DNA of 64,000 bases, taken from positions 62,001-126,000 of the forward strand of contig JACKAE010000004.1 of the NCBI GenBank assembly GCA_020635205.1, read 5' to 3'. The notes under the pieces are model-generated. The model ran no database searches, had not been told where the DNA came from, and saw nothing but the letters and a program-made list of their open reading frames with translations. The DNA comes from Ignavibacteria bacterium (GTDB taxonomy: Bacteria > Bacteroidota > Ignavibacteria > OLB7). Each line of letters starts with the position of its first letter. The stretch's first letter is position 1. Both the position numbers and the translations under genes were made by a program. Below, in pieces: positions 44,817 to 53,767 of the stretch.

Positions 44817-45362
44817 ATGAAGAATGAAGGTGCAACCCAAAACGATGTTTTTACTCCGGTCAACGCAGACAGCCTGCGGAGAGCCATGCGACGCTTTGCC
44901 AGTGGTGTCACCATCGTCACTTCGCAGCACAATGCAGAAGCTGTTGGCATCACGGTCTCCGCATTCTCATCTATTTCGCTCGATCCCCCTGTGGTGATGA
45001 TCTCAATCAACAGAGCAAGTTCTGCTGCACCAGTAATTCTCAACGCAGAGTCGTTTGCCGTCCACATTCTTTCGAGCGAGCAGGAGATGCTCTCAGTAAG
45101 GTTTGCCGAATCACTACCCTGGGAAGAGAAACTTGGCAACTCAACCTCGATGACTGGCTTGACCGGAATACCCATTCTTTCGGAAGCCTTTACTGCAATC
45201 GAATGTTGGCTTATCAACGCAATCACGATTGGCACTCACAGCGTGATGTTCGGCCAAGTAGTTGGAATCTACCTACACGAAACAACTCCAGAAACACCTC
45301 TCCTCTACTACGACCAGAACTATCGAACCCTCGACCGTATCCCAGAGGATCCAACTGATTGA
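44817..45362 (+). CDS. Flavin reductase-like (FMN-binding split-barrel) protein
   Basis: 181 residues. LRRAMRRFASGVTIVTSQ and GITVSAFSSISLDPPVVMISIN are typical of the flavin reductase/HpaC family, which uses NAD(P)H to reduce FMN or FAD for a partner monooxygenase or other acceptor. ESFAVHILS and GHS-type segments (TIGTHSVMFGQV) complete the split barrel. No monooxygenase is adjacent, so the partner is unknown. Some relatives are short-chain flavoproteins of other function. Confidence 0.85.
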   Translation: MKNEGATQNDVFTPVNADSLRRAMRRFASGVTIVTSQHNAEAVGITVSAFSSISLDPPVVMISINRASSAAPVILNAESFAVHILSSEQEMLSVRFAESLPWEEKLGNSTSMTGLTGIPILSEAFTAIECWLINAITIGTHSVMFGQVVGIYLHETTPETPLLYYDQNYRTLDRIPEDPTD

Positions 45363-45500
45363 GGGGAATTCAAAAGGCAAAATTAAAAATTCAAAAAGTG
45401 GGACATTTTGATGGTGAGTTTGCCTTTGGAAGTTTGAATTCTCCCCATCTCCTTTTGAATTTTTAATTTTTAATTTTGAATTCCGAGTTGAATTCCCCCT
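45363..45500. repeat. Composite inverted-repeat element with heptamer array before livK
   Basis: Starts directly after the flavin reductase stop. An A-rich arm (45364-45397) faces a T-rich heptamer array (TTTTGAA, TTTTTAA, TTTTTAA, TTTTGAA, TTCCGAG; 45453-45487). A nested pair is AGGCAAA (45375-45381) and TTTGCCT (45420-45426). GGGGAATTC near the left end is mirrored by GAATTCCCC (45490-45498). It looks like a small repeat element occupying the intergenic space. Confidence 0.6.
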
Positions 45501-45565
45501 TCCTTCGCCGTATTTTCAGCCGTTCTTAATGCAAATGCCAACCACAACAATACTACAGGTTATTC

Positions 45566-46735
45566 ATGCGCAAGCTACTTTTCATTCTTTTGTCGGGTCT
45601 TTTGAGCGGAGGCATTATCTCATGTGGGAATGATGGTTCAGACGGAGGGGAAGAATCTGACGTGATAAAAATTGGGCACTTTGCTTCTATGCAAGGTGAC
45701 ATTGCAACATTCGGACAGCAGACGAATAACGGGATGTTGCTTGCCGTTGAAGAGATCAATGCAGCCGGTGGAGTTCTCGGAAAGAAGATTGAGTTGAAGA
45801 CCGAAGATACACGGTCGACAACACAGGACGCAGGGCTTGCAGCAGAGAAACTTATCAGCCAAGATAAAGTGACAGTGTTGTTGGGTGAAGTTGCCTCAAG
45901 CCTCTCCTTAGTTGCTGCCCCAATCGCCGAGCGTGAGAAAGTTCCGATGGTAACGCCAGCCTCTACTAATCCTGAAGTGACGGTAGACAAGAATGGAAAC
46001 GTCCGCAAGTACGTCTTCCGCGTCTGCTTTATCGATCCTTTCCAGGGGAAAGTGATGGCGAAGTTTGCAAAAGAGAATCTGAACGCAACCCGAGTTGCAA
46101 TTTTGAAGGACAACGCGAACGACTATTCGGTGGGGCTTGCAAAGAACTTCCAAGAGACATTTGTAGGGATGGGTGGAGAGATTATTGCTGAGCAGGCCTA
46201 CGAAGCAAAGCAGGTTGATTTCAAGTCGCAGCTAACTGCTATTAAGGCGATGAACCCCGATGCGATTTACGTTCCGGGATACTACACGGAAGTCAGTCTG
46301 ATTGCCGAGCAAGCTCGCGATCTTGGAATTACTGCTCCCCTGCTCGGTGGTGACGGATGGGATAGCCCAGAGTTGACGAAAGGAAAATTCAAAGAGGCTC
46401 TCGAAGGTTGTTTCTTCAGCAACCACTACTCAGTTGAGGATACTACCGCACTGGTTAAGTCATTCACGGAGAAGTATGCAAAGATGTTCAACGGTGAAGC
46501 TCCTGGGGCAATGTCGGCCCTCGGATACGATGCCATGTATATCGTTGCCGACGCAATCAAGCGAGCTGGCTCAACCGAAGCTGAAGCAGTGACGAAAGCA
46601 ATAGGCGAAACGCGGGACTTTAAGGGAATCACCGGCAACATCACCATCAATAGTCAGCACAATGCAGAGAAGTCCGCGGTTGTCTTGCAGATCAAAGATG
46701 GCAAGTTTACCTACTTTGCTACAGTTGCTCCCTGA
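45566..46735 (+). CDS. livK: Branched-chain amino-acid ABC transporter, substrate-binding lipoprotein
   Basis: 389 residues, a periplasmic binding protein of the LivJ/LivK type. A lipoprotein signal ends in the lipobox GIISC (Cys20), as expected for a membrane-tethered binding protein. The periplasmic binding fold starts at IKIGHFASMQGDIATFGQQ, with GGDGWDSPEL and SALGYDAMYIVADAI as characteristic later segments. First gene of a five-gene liv set. Related proteins bind amides, urea or aromatic acids, so the ligand is not certain. Confidence 0.92.
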   Translation: MRKLLFILLSGLLSGGIISCGNDGSDGGEESDVIKIGHFASMQGDIATFGQQTNNGMLLAVEEINAAGGVLGKKIELKTEDTRSTTQDAGLAAEKLISQDKVTVLLGEVASSLSLVAAPIAEREKVPMVTPASTNPEVTVDKNGNVRKYVFRVCFIDPFQGKVMAKFAKENLNATRVAILKDNANDYSVGLAKNFQETFVGMGGEIIAEQAYEAKQVDFKSQLTAIKAMNPDAIYVPGYYTEVSLIAEQARDLGITAPLLGGDGWDSPELTKGKFKEALEGCFFSNHYSVEDTTALVKSFTEKYAKMFNGEAPGAMSALGYDAMYIVADAIKRAGSTEAEAVTKAIGETRDFKGITGNITINSQHNAEKSAVVLQIKDGKFTYFATVAP

Positions 46736-46743
46736 GCAACTAT

Positions 46744-46764
46744 CAGCATCTGATGTTGATGCTG
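46744..46764 (+). terminator. Intercistronic hairpin between livK and livH
   Basis: CAGCATC (46744-46750) pairs with GATGCTG (46758-46764), with a 7-base loop and a short CTCTTTG after it. It lies eight bases after the livK stop. Such hairpins often protect or partly terminate the binding-protein transcript, giving more binding protein than permease (inference). Confidence 0.45.
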
Positions 46765-46793
46765 CTCTTTGATGTCAATTGGGATTCTACAGT

Positions 46794-46807
46794 AACTAAC
46801 GTTAGTT
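46794..46807. promoter_or_regulatory. Perfect 14-bp palindrome upstream of livH
   Basis: AACTAACGTTAGTT is fully self-complementary and ends 38 bases before the livH ATG. It could be a dimeric repressor site controlling livHMGF. No regulator gene is adjacent. Confidence 0.4.
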
Positions 46808-46845
46808 TCGAACTCAAGATTTCGACTCACTAATTCTCTGCTTGG

Positions 46846-47757
46846 ATGGAAGAATTTCTCCAGCAACTTATCAACGGACTGTCGCTCGGGGCTATTTATG
46901 CTTTGATTGCACTTGGGTACACCATGATCTATGGTGTGCTCAGGTTCATCAACTTTGCTCACGGCGACGTCTTCATGATTGGCACGTATATCGGATTCTA
47001 TGTATTGAATACGGCCTTTGTGCAATCGTTAGGCCCCGGAGCGGAAACCGCCGTCATCGTCTTTCTCGCCGCTATGGTCGGGTGTGGTCTTCTGGGTGTA
47101 ATTATCGAATTCCTCGCCTATCGACCTCTCCGCAATCGACCTAAACTTACGGTGTTGATTACGGCAATTGGGGTCTCCTTCTTCCTCGAGTATACGGGTC
47201 AGCTTCCGTTTGTCTTCGGTGCAGACCCACGTACATTCCCTACAGTTGTTGAGAAGACAACGGTGCTTCAGGCTGGAGGGTTGGTAATCGACAGCTATCA
47301 GATAATCATCTTCGTTGTCGCGATTGCGTTGATGTTAGGTCTTCGCCTATTGATTATGAAAACCCGCATCGGAACGGCACTCAGGGCATCCTCGATGAAT
47401 CTGAAAGCAGCCTCACTGATGGGAATCAACACGAACGCCGTTATCTCCTTCACTTTCTTCGTTGGTTCGGCTCTTGCTGGTGCTGGAGCAATTCTCTATG
47501 CGATGAGCTACCCGAAGATCAACCCACTAATGGGAATTCTTCCAGGATTAAAAGCCTTCATCGCCGCCGTTCTCGGAGGAATTGGGAACATCTTGGGGGC
47601 TGCAGTTGGGGGCTTTATAATTGGGGCTGCCGAGACAATGACTGCCGGATATATCTCTCCCACACTGCGTGACGCAATCGTCTTCGCCATCCTGATTATT
47701 ATCCTGATCGTTAAGCCGTCCGGACTCTTCGGACGAGGAGGAACCGAGAAAGTATGA
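46846..47757 (+). CDS. livH: Branched-chain amino-acid ABC transporter permease LivH
   Basis: 303 residues, about eight membrane helices. The LivH signature GLSLGAIYALIALGYTMIYG and INFAHGDVFMIGTY is at the N-terminus. AVLGGIGNILGAAVGGFIIG is the cytoplasmic coupling-helix region that meets the ATPase. Its stop overlaps the livM start (ATGA, 47754-47757). Confidence 0.94.
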   Translation: MEEFLQQLINGLSLGAIYALIALGYTMIYGVLRFINFAHGDVFMIGTYIGFYVLNTAFVQSLGPGAETAVIVFLAAMVGCGLLGVIIEFLAYRPLRNRPKLTVLITAIGVSFFLEYTGQLPFVFGADPRTFPTVVEKTTVLQAGGLVIDSYQIIIFVVAIALMLGLRLLIMKTRIGTALRASSMNLKAASLMGINTNAVISFTFFVGSALAGAGAILYAMSYPKINPLMGILPGLKAFIAAVLGGIGNILGAAVGGFIIGAAETMTAGYISPTLRDAIVFAILIIILIVKPSGLFGRGGTEKV

Positions 47758-48761
47758 GCAAGAAAAACCGATCCTACATATACTTATTGGTCGGTCTTGT
47801 TGCCGTCGTCGGTCTCTCCTTTCCTTTAGAGGCGAGTGTGAACTCATATGATATGCGGATCATCATCAACATCGGCATTTCGATGATCCTCGCCGCCTCG
47901 CTCAACTTGATTAACGGCTTCACTGGTCAATTCTCGTTGGGGCACGCTGGCTTCATGGCTATCGGAGCCTACACTGCCTCAGCCCTCACAACCTTGGTCT
48001 TCGGAAGTGCTGAAGGAGTAACGCAAGAACTTCTCTTCCTCGTTGTTCTCTTGGCTGGAGGAATAACCGCTGCAATTGCTGGCCTTTTGATTGGCATTCC
48101 CTCCCTACGACTGAAGGGTGACTACTTAGCGATCGTCACGCTTGGATTTGGAGAAATCATCCGGGTAATTCTGCAAAACATTGAGCCACTTGGGGGATCG
48201 CTCGGAATTAGTGGCATTCCACGCTATACCACTTTTATCTGGACTTTTGGGATTCTTGCAGTGCTGATTTTTATCAGTGAGAATCTGATGCGGTCAACGT
48301 ATGGTCGTGGCTTTTTAGCTACTCGCGACGATGAGATTGCGGCAGAGTCGGTAGGTGTAAACACAACAAAGTATAAGGTGATTGCCTTCGTGATTGGGGC
48401 ATTCTTTGCCGGCGTAGCTGGTGGACTCTACGGCCACTACAACAGCCTGATTCGTCCTCTCGACTTCGGGTTCTTGAAATCGGTTGAGATTGTTGTGATG
48501 GTGATTTTGGGTGGGATGGGATCAACCTGGGGCGTTCTACTTGCTGCTGCACTTTTGACGTATCTCCCAGAAGCATTGCGGAAGATCGATCTGTTCGGCG
48601 TGAGCTTAAGTGATTTCCGAATGACGATATACTCGCTGGCTTTGATCCTTCTGATGATCTTCCGCCCTCAAGGTCTTCTCGGGAATTTCAACCCGAAAGA
48701 ATTTGCTGGACGTTTCAAAAAGAACGGACAATCAAAGAAGAGTAAACCGGCTGTCAGTTGA
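47754..48761 (+). CDS. livM: Branched-chain amino-acid ABC transporter permease LivM
   Basis: 335 residues, multiple helices. LNLINGFTGQFSLGHAGFMA and SLRLKGDYLAIVTLGFGEI are LivM hallmarks. GGMGSTWGVLLAAALLTYLPE is the coupling region. A basic C-terminal tail (FKKNGQSKKSKP) follows. Coupled to livH by a 4-base overlap. livG begins eight bases downstream. Confidence 0.94.
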   Translation: MSKKNRSYIYLLVGLVAVVGLSFPLEASVNSYDMRIIINIGISMILAASLNLINGFTGQFSLGHAGFMAIGAYTASALTTLVFGSAEGVTQELLFLVVLLAGGITAAIAGLLIGIPSLRLKGDYLAIVTLGFGEIIRVILQNIEPLGGSLGISGIPRYTTFIWTFGILAVLIFISENLMRSTYGRGFLATRDDEIAAESVGVNTTKYKVIAFVIGAFFAGVAGGLYGHYNSLIRPLDFGFLKSVEIVVMVILGGMGSTWGVLLAAALLTYLPEALRKIDLFGVSLSDFRMTIYSLALILLMIFRPQGLLGNFNPKEFAGRFKKNGQSKKSKPAVS

Positions 48762-48768
48762 GAAGAAT

Positions 48769-49533
48769 ATGAGTCTGCTCCACATAAATAACCTGACGAT
48801 GCGCTTCGGAGGCTTAACCGCCGTCGATGCAGTTACCGAGACAATCGAGCCTCTTTCTCTTGCCGGTCTGATTGGGCCTAACGGTGCGGGGAAGACAACG
48901 GTCTTCAATATGATTACCGGAGTCTACCAACCGACTGAAGGAGAAATTCTCTTCGACGCATTGAGCATTGTTGGGAGCAATCCTCACGAAATCGCGAATC
49001 AGGGGATCGCCCGCACATTCCAGAATATCCGCCTCTTCCCGAGTCTCTCGGTGTTCGACAACGTTCGAGTTGGCTTCAACAATGCTTCGAAAACTGGACT
49101 GTTCGGATCGATTCTTCAGCCGGGACGTTACTGGACAGAAGAGAAAGAGATCGCCGATAAGATCGACCACCTGTTAGGAATGTTTGGTCTTTTGGACAAT
49201 CGCCAAGAACTGGCAAAGAATCTTAGTTATGGCGACCAACGGCGCGTTGAAATCGTTCGGGCAATGGCTACCGACCCGAAACTTCTGTTGCTCGACGAAC
49301 CAGCCGCAGGAATGAACCCGACTGAGAAAGTGGAGTTGATGAATCTGATTCGATACCTCCGGGATGAATTCAAAATTGCAATTCTCCTTATCGAACACGA
49401 TATGAAAGTCGTGATGGGTATCTGCGAAAAAATTGCGGTGTTAGATCACGGTGCGAAGATTGCAAGTGGAACTCCCGAAGAGGTAAAGAACAACCCTGAG
49501 GTTATCAAGGCCTACTTAGGCGAATCGGGGTGA
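48769..49533 (+). CDS. livG: Branched-chain amino-acid ABC transporter ATPase LivG
   Basis: 254 residues from ATG 48769; a longer frame from 48703 would overlap livM and is not supported. Walker A is GPNGAGKTTVF, the signature is LSYGDQRRVEI, Walker B is LLLLDEPAAGMNP and the switch histidine is in LIEHDM. The AGMNPTEK sequence and the family order identify LivG rather than LivF. Confidence 0.94.
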   Translation: MSLLHINNLTMRFGGLTAVDAVTETIEPLSLAGLIGPNGAGKTTVFNMITGVYQPTEGEILFDALSIVGSNPHEIANQGIARTFQNIRLFPSLSVFDNVRVGFNNASKTGLFGSILQPGRYWTEEKEIADKIDHLLGMFGLLDNRQELAKNLSYGDQRRVEIVRAMATDPKLLLLDEPAAGMNPTEKVELMNLIRYLRDEFKIAILLIEHDMKVVMGICEKIAVLDHGAKIASGTPEEVKNNPEVIKAYLGESG

Positions 49534-49536
49534 GGT

Positions 49537-49733
49537 CAATTCAAAATTCAAAAGGCAAAATTAAAAAAAGGAGAGTGTGAGTGCTCCACTCTCTCTTTGT
49601 CGGGCATATGGGTTTGCCCTTTGTCATCCTGAACGCAGGCTCAGGAGCTATGCGTAGTATCAGTCTTTCATTTTGAATTCTTCCCCTATTTAATGGCTCT
49701 GTTTTTGAATTTTTCATTTTGAATTTTGAATTG
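49537..49733. repeat. 197-bp element with perfect 17-bp terminal inverted repeats inside the liv operon
   Basis: CAATTCAAAATTCAAAA (49537-49553) is the exact reverse complement of 49717-49733. The right side is a heptamer array (TTTTGAA, TTTTTCA, TTTTGAA, TTTTGAA; 49703-49730) ending close to the livF start. The interior has a hairpin (GAGAGTG/CACTCTC near 49572-49596) and TTTGTCATCCTGAACGCAGG (49620-49639). It separates livG from livF in an otherwise tight operon. No ORF. Confidence 0.7.
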
Positions 49734-49738
49734 CTTCC

Positions 49739-50446
49739 ATGTTGCATGTTGAAGGTCTGAAAGTAAGTTACGGAGCGATTGCTGCGTTGAAAGGGATCAG
49801 TTTCCACGTCCCGAAAGGAGCCGTGGTGACGTTGATCGGTGCAAACGGTGCGGGGAAAACCACTACGCTCCAAACAATCTCAGGCTTGCACAAAGTTGTA
49901 GAAGGAACAATCAAGTTCGATGGGCAAGAGATTTCAAACATGCCCTCCCACAAGATTGTCTCGCTTGGAATTAGTCAATCACCGGAAGGACGGTTGATCT
50001 TTCCGGGACTTTCGGTGAAGGAAAATTTGATGATGGGGGCTTACCTCCGAAAGGATAAAAAAGAGATTCGGAGTGATCTTGACTACTGCTTCTCGATCTT
50101 TCCTCGCCTACGCGAACGATTGATGCAAGCTGGTGGAACACTCTCCGGTGGTGAACAACAGATGTTGGCTATCTCTCGTGCCTTGATGGCAAAGCCCCAC
50201 CTACTCCTACTTGATGAACCTTCGCTCGGGATTGCCCCCCTCTTGGTACAGCTTATCTTTGAAAAAATCACCGAGATTAACCGTGATCTTGGCGTTACTA
50301 TGCTCCTTGTTGAACAGAACGCGCACATGGCATTAAAGGTCGCCTCATACGCATACGTACTTGAGACTGGGGAGATTACGTTGGAAGGCCCAGCCTCAGA
50401 ACTTGCGTCGAACGAGGACGTTCAAAAAGCATATCTCGGTATGTAG
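49739..50446 (+). CDS. livF: Branched-chain amino-acid ABC transporter ATPase LivF
   Basis: 235 residues. Walker A is GANGAGKTTTL, the signature is LSGGEQQMLAI, Walker B is LLLLDEPSLGIAP and VEQNAHMALKVA is typical of LivF. QSPEGRLIFPGLSVKENL is the family Q-loop region. It starts five bases after the repeat element. With LivG it forms the ATPase heterodimer of the LivHM permease. Confidence 0.94.
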   Translation: MLHVEGLKVSYGAIAALKGISFHVPKGAVVTLIGANGAGKTTTLQTISGLHKVVEGTIKFDGQEISNMPSHKIVSLGISQSPEGRLIFPGLSVKENLMMGAYLRKDKKEIRSDLDYCFSIFPRLRERLMQAGGTLSGGEQQMLAISRALMAKPHLLLLDEPSLGIAPLLVQLIFEKITEINRDLGVTMLLVEQNAHMALKVASYAYVLETGEITLEGPASELASNEDVQKAYLGM

Positions 50447-50831
50447 TCTGGTTGTTGAACTGCTCAATCGCACTCTCCACAGGCTTACTACGAGAACTAA
50501 TACCAGATTGACTTACACGAAGCTGAGCCTGCGAGATGCTTCGGAAGACCTCAGCACGACACCCCTTTTATTGAACCGGACAACCAGCACTTTCTATAGG
50601 TCTTTTACAGCTTACCTTGGTATAAGCTCACTCAGTCATCACAATACTGTGTAATCACCCTGTTGCTTTTCGAGTGCCCCTCGTTTGAAGGCAAAACCGA
50701 ACTGTAGCAACTCCCTATTCCTCGTTAACCACCCCTGTTCAAATCAATCTTTACGAATTCTTAGCAAGATTCTCCTTGTTCAGTCTCCCACATAGTCTTA
50801 ATTTGGATTCAGTCCAAATAACAATAACGAT
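50447..50831. promoter_or_regulatory. 385-bp intergenic region with a dyad before the lipoprotein gene
   Basis: No gene recognised. Close to the next start there is a 7-bp dyad ATTTGGA (50801-50807) / TCCAAAT (50813-50819) with a 5-base centre. It ends 12 bases before ATG 50832. Given the metal-uptake genes downstream it is a candidate binding site for a Fur/DtxR-like regulator (inference). It does not match a Fur box that I know. Confidence 0.45.
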
Positions 50832-51074
50832 ATGGTCTTAACGAGAAAACAACTTGCGCCCTACAAACCGCTTCTGGTGCTGATGCTCTTCTTCAGTGCC
50901 GGTTTTGTTTTTACGGCTTGCGAAGACGATCCAATTCTGCAACCATCAGACTCTACTTCTAAGGATGGTGGGAGTTATGGCCGGATAGACATTGCACCAG
51001 ACAACTCAGGCAGAGCAGATAAGAGAGTACCTGCTATCCGAAGCAATCCAGCAACAAATCCAGAACTCTTCTGA
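50832..51074 (+). CDS. Small lipoprotein upstream of a TonB receptor
   Basis: 80 residues. The lipoprotein signal ends at the lipobox FTAC (Cys33), followed by acidic EDDP; the mature part is only ~47 residues and rich in Ser, Asp and Pro. Nine bases separate it from the TonB receptor gene, so they are probably co-transcribed. Function unknown; perhaps an accessory of the uptake system. Confidence 0.65.
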   Translation: MVLTRKQLAPYKPLLVLMLFFSAGFVFTACEDDPILQPSDSTSKDGGSYGRIDIAPDNSGRADKRVPAIRSNPATNPELF

Positions 51075-51083
51075 GCTATTGTA

Positions 51084-53678
51084 ATGATGAATTCTCACTT
51101 TCAACAGATGCTGAATGCTACGAGCCTCCCACCCCAGACAGGGTATAGCAGAACAAATGCAGTCGAGAGCAGAATCTGGCTTAAAGCCCTACGATTCTGT
51201 GCGACACTCTCTCTGATTACGCTCTTCGTCACGACATCGCACCCCGAACTCGCAGCGCAATCACCACTTAGAACTACAATCAGCGGAACAGTACTCGACT
51301 CTGAAAGTGGAGAACCAGTTGTTGGAGCTACAATTTCAATTCAAGACCAAGAGAGAACGATTACAGGCTGCGTCAGCGACCTGAACGGACGCTTTTCCAT
51401 AGCTCTCGGTACTGAAGGTGATGTTGAACTTCACGTTAGGACACTCGGGTTCGAATCATTTTCTCGCCCCCTCACTCTTCGGGGGGATTCGATCAACCTT
51501 ACGATAAAACTTGAGGGAACCTCGTTGGAGACAACACCAGTTGTTGTGATTGGCCAATCGTTGAAGGGACAACGGCGGATGGTAGGGGCTGGAACGCAAG
51601 TTTCACCGAAGACAATCAAGTTGATTAACCCGATAGGTACGCAGGAGATGCTCGAATACGTTCCGGGGGTCAACGGCTTCGCAGACGATGGTATAGGGAA
51701 TTCTCGATTGAACATCGGAATTCGAGGACTGAACCCGAGGCGGAGTTCACGTGTGCTGGTTCTCGAAGATGGCATCCCAATCCAACCCGCACCCTACATC
51801 TACCCGAACATGTACTACAATCCCCCAACCGAACGAATAGAACGAATCGAAGTTCTGAAAGGGAGTGCTGCAATCGAATATGGACCGCAGACCATGGGTG
51901 GGGTTGTCAACTACATCACAAGCCGTCCCCGCTCCACCTTTGGCGGCCGCATTGATGTAACCGGAGGAACAAATGGTTTCCTGAGCACCTATGGTGAATT
52001 GGGTGGCATTGGAAACAACAGCGTTCGATCAGACGCACAGTTTCTCTTCAAACGTGGCGATGGTTATCGCGAGAACAATGGGTTTAGGCAATTCAACGGG
52101 ACACTGAAGTTCACGATGGTTCCCTCAGCCGACAATGTTCTCTACCTGAAACTGAACGGCAACTTCGAAGAATCGAACGCAACCTATACAGGGCTTACTG
52201 AATATTCGTTTGCAAACCATCCAAGCTTCAACCCCAAAGAGGATGATCTCTTCACGGTTCGGCGTGCTTCGCTCGACGCAATCTACACGCAATCACTCTC
52301 GAATGCTGTTACTTCATCGACTCGGACGTACTTCAACATTTTCGACCGCAGATGGTGGCGTGAAAATGATGTTTTCTATAGGGCAGCAGACTATGAGGCC
52401 GACCCGACTACAGCAGTTCCCGTTCCATGGTTTGAGACAGGAGATTTGATCCGCGCCGGAAATGGAAGAGACAACTTCGGTATCCTCCGGCGCTTCTATT
52501 CGCTTGGCATTGAACAATCGTACAGCCTCTCTCACTCCCTCTTCGGCAATCCTCTTCAGTCACGTTTTGGTGGGAGATTACACTGGGAGCGCTTCAAAGA
52601 TGACAAAGTCACAGGCAACGCGCCCAACGCACGTGAAGGGGTTTACTATCGCTACAACCCGGAGGATTCCACAACAACTATTCTCGGCTCCAGCGAGAAT
52701 TACGAGACGGCTGCGCTCGCCCTCTATGCGCGTGAAGGACTCATCGTTGGAGACTTTACCATCACTTTAGGTGCTCGATTGGAAGTTTTTGAACAGGAGC
52801 AGATCGATAGACTGAGAGGGAATATCTACTCCGACAAAACCAGCATTGTACTTCTCCCCGGTGTAGGGGCAAACTACGAGCTTGGCGACCTCAACTTCTT
52901 CGGAGGAATCCACCGAGGGTACACTCCCCCATCGAGCGGCGCACTAACGGTACTCGACTTCGGTGGAACGAACAAGCCTGAAGGTCTCGACCTGAAACCG
53001 GAGACAAGCTGGAATATGGAACTTGGGGCGCGGAGTTCGAACCATTGGATTGGAATGGAAGTAGCAGGCTTCGCGATTATTGTTGAAGATCTGGTTGCTG
53101 CAGGACGTGGAACAGTCTTTAAGAATCTCGGCAAAGTAAAAACCCAAGGAGTTGAGCTGGGGGGAAAAGTGAACGGTTCAAAAGTCTTCAATCTTCTCCC
53201 TGACCTCAACATCTCCTATACATTTCTCCGAACCGAAGTGATCGAAGGAGAGATTGCCTCAGCAGTGATTGCCGGTGACATTCCAGTCGATATTTCCGGT
53301 AAAGAACTCCCCTACGCTCCTGCCCACACCCTAACTGTGGGTCTGTCACGTGACTTCGACTTCGGGTTAACGTTGCGGGCTGACGCTCACTACGTCAGCA
53401 AAGTTTTCACTGACTTTGAGAACATCGAAACCACAAGCAATCGAGGCGATACAGGACCAATTGATGGATACACCATATTCAGTTTCAATGCTGGACTGAA
53501 AGTTGCCCGCAGGTGCACAGTACACCTGTCTGCAAAGAACATAACCGATGAGATTTATATCGGGTCGAGGCTCCACTCTAATCCCCGCCAAACAGAAGCA
53601 AGTCTTAGTTCAGGAATTCTCCCTGGTTCCAGAAGGCAAATCAACATTGGGGTTGGCTATACTTTCGGTGAGATTTGA
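51084..53678 (+). CDS. TonB-dependent receptor, FecA-like
   Basis: 864 residues. Signal peptide (core ALRFCATLSLITLFVTTS, cut near LAAQ). A carboxypeptidase-regulatory-like domain (~62-145; ISGTVLDSESGEPVVGATIS) precedes the plug (~165-290), with RGLNPRRSSRVLVLEDGIPI and ERIEVLKGSAAIEYGPQTMG. The plug text is close to Fe(III)-dicitrate receptors. The rest is a 22-strand barrel. It imports a ferric chelate or similar ligand using TonB energy. Flanked by a small lipoprotein and a DUF4856 protein. Start ATG 51084, with a second ATG at 51087. Ligand unproven. Confidence 0.9.
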   Translation: MMNSHFQQMLNATSLPPQTGYSRTNAVESRIWLKALRFCATLSLITLFVTTSHPELAAQSPLRTTISGTVLDSESGEPVVGATISIQDQERTITGCVSDLNGRFSIALGTEGDVELHVRTLGFESFSRPLTLRGDSINLTIKLEGTSLETTPVVVIGQSLKGQRRMVGAGTQVSPKTIKLINPIGTQEMLEYVPGVNGFADDGIGNSRLNIGIRGLNPRRSSRVLVLEDGIPIQPAPYIYPNMYYNPPTERIERIEVLKGSAAIEYGPQTMGGVVNYITSRPRSTFGGRIDVTGGTNGFLSTYGELGGIGNNSVRSDAQFLFKRGDGYRENNGFRQFNGTLKFTMVPSADNVLYLKLNGNFEESNATYTGLTEYSFANHPSFNPKEDDLFTVRRASLDAIYTQSLSNAVTSSTRTYFNIFDRRWWRENDVFYRAADYEADPTTAVPVPWFETGDLIRAGNGRDNFGILRRFYSLGIEQSYSLSHSLFGNPLQSRFGGRLHWERFKDDKVTGNAPNAREGVYYRYNPEDSTTTILGSSENYETAALALYAREGLIVGDFTITLGARLEVFEQEQIDRLRGNIYSDKTSIVLLPGVGANYELGDLNFFGGIHRGYTPPSSGALTVLDFGGTNKPEGLDLKPETSWNMELGARSSNHWIGMEVAGFAIIVEDLVAAGRGTVFKNLGKVKTQGVELGGKVNGSKVFNLLPDLNISYTFLRTEVIEGEIASAVIAGDIPVDISGKELPYAPAHTLTVGLSRDFDFGLTLRADAHYVSKVFTDFENIETTSNRGDTGPIDGYTIFSFNAGLKVARRCTVHLSAKNITDEIYIGSRLHSNPRQTEASLSSGILPGSRRQINIGVGYTFGEI

Positions 53679-53767
53679 TTCGCACAACCTCACGACAACT
53701 TCCCCCTAACAGTTGAGAAGATTATTCACGTAGTATACGCTCCAAACTCGATAACACTTCATTCAAA

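Noticed and set aside
44732..45235. 167-residue ORF opposite the flavin reductase gene
   Set aside because: Antisense to a gene with clear family motifs, with no recognisable domain.
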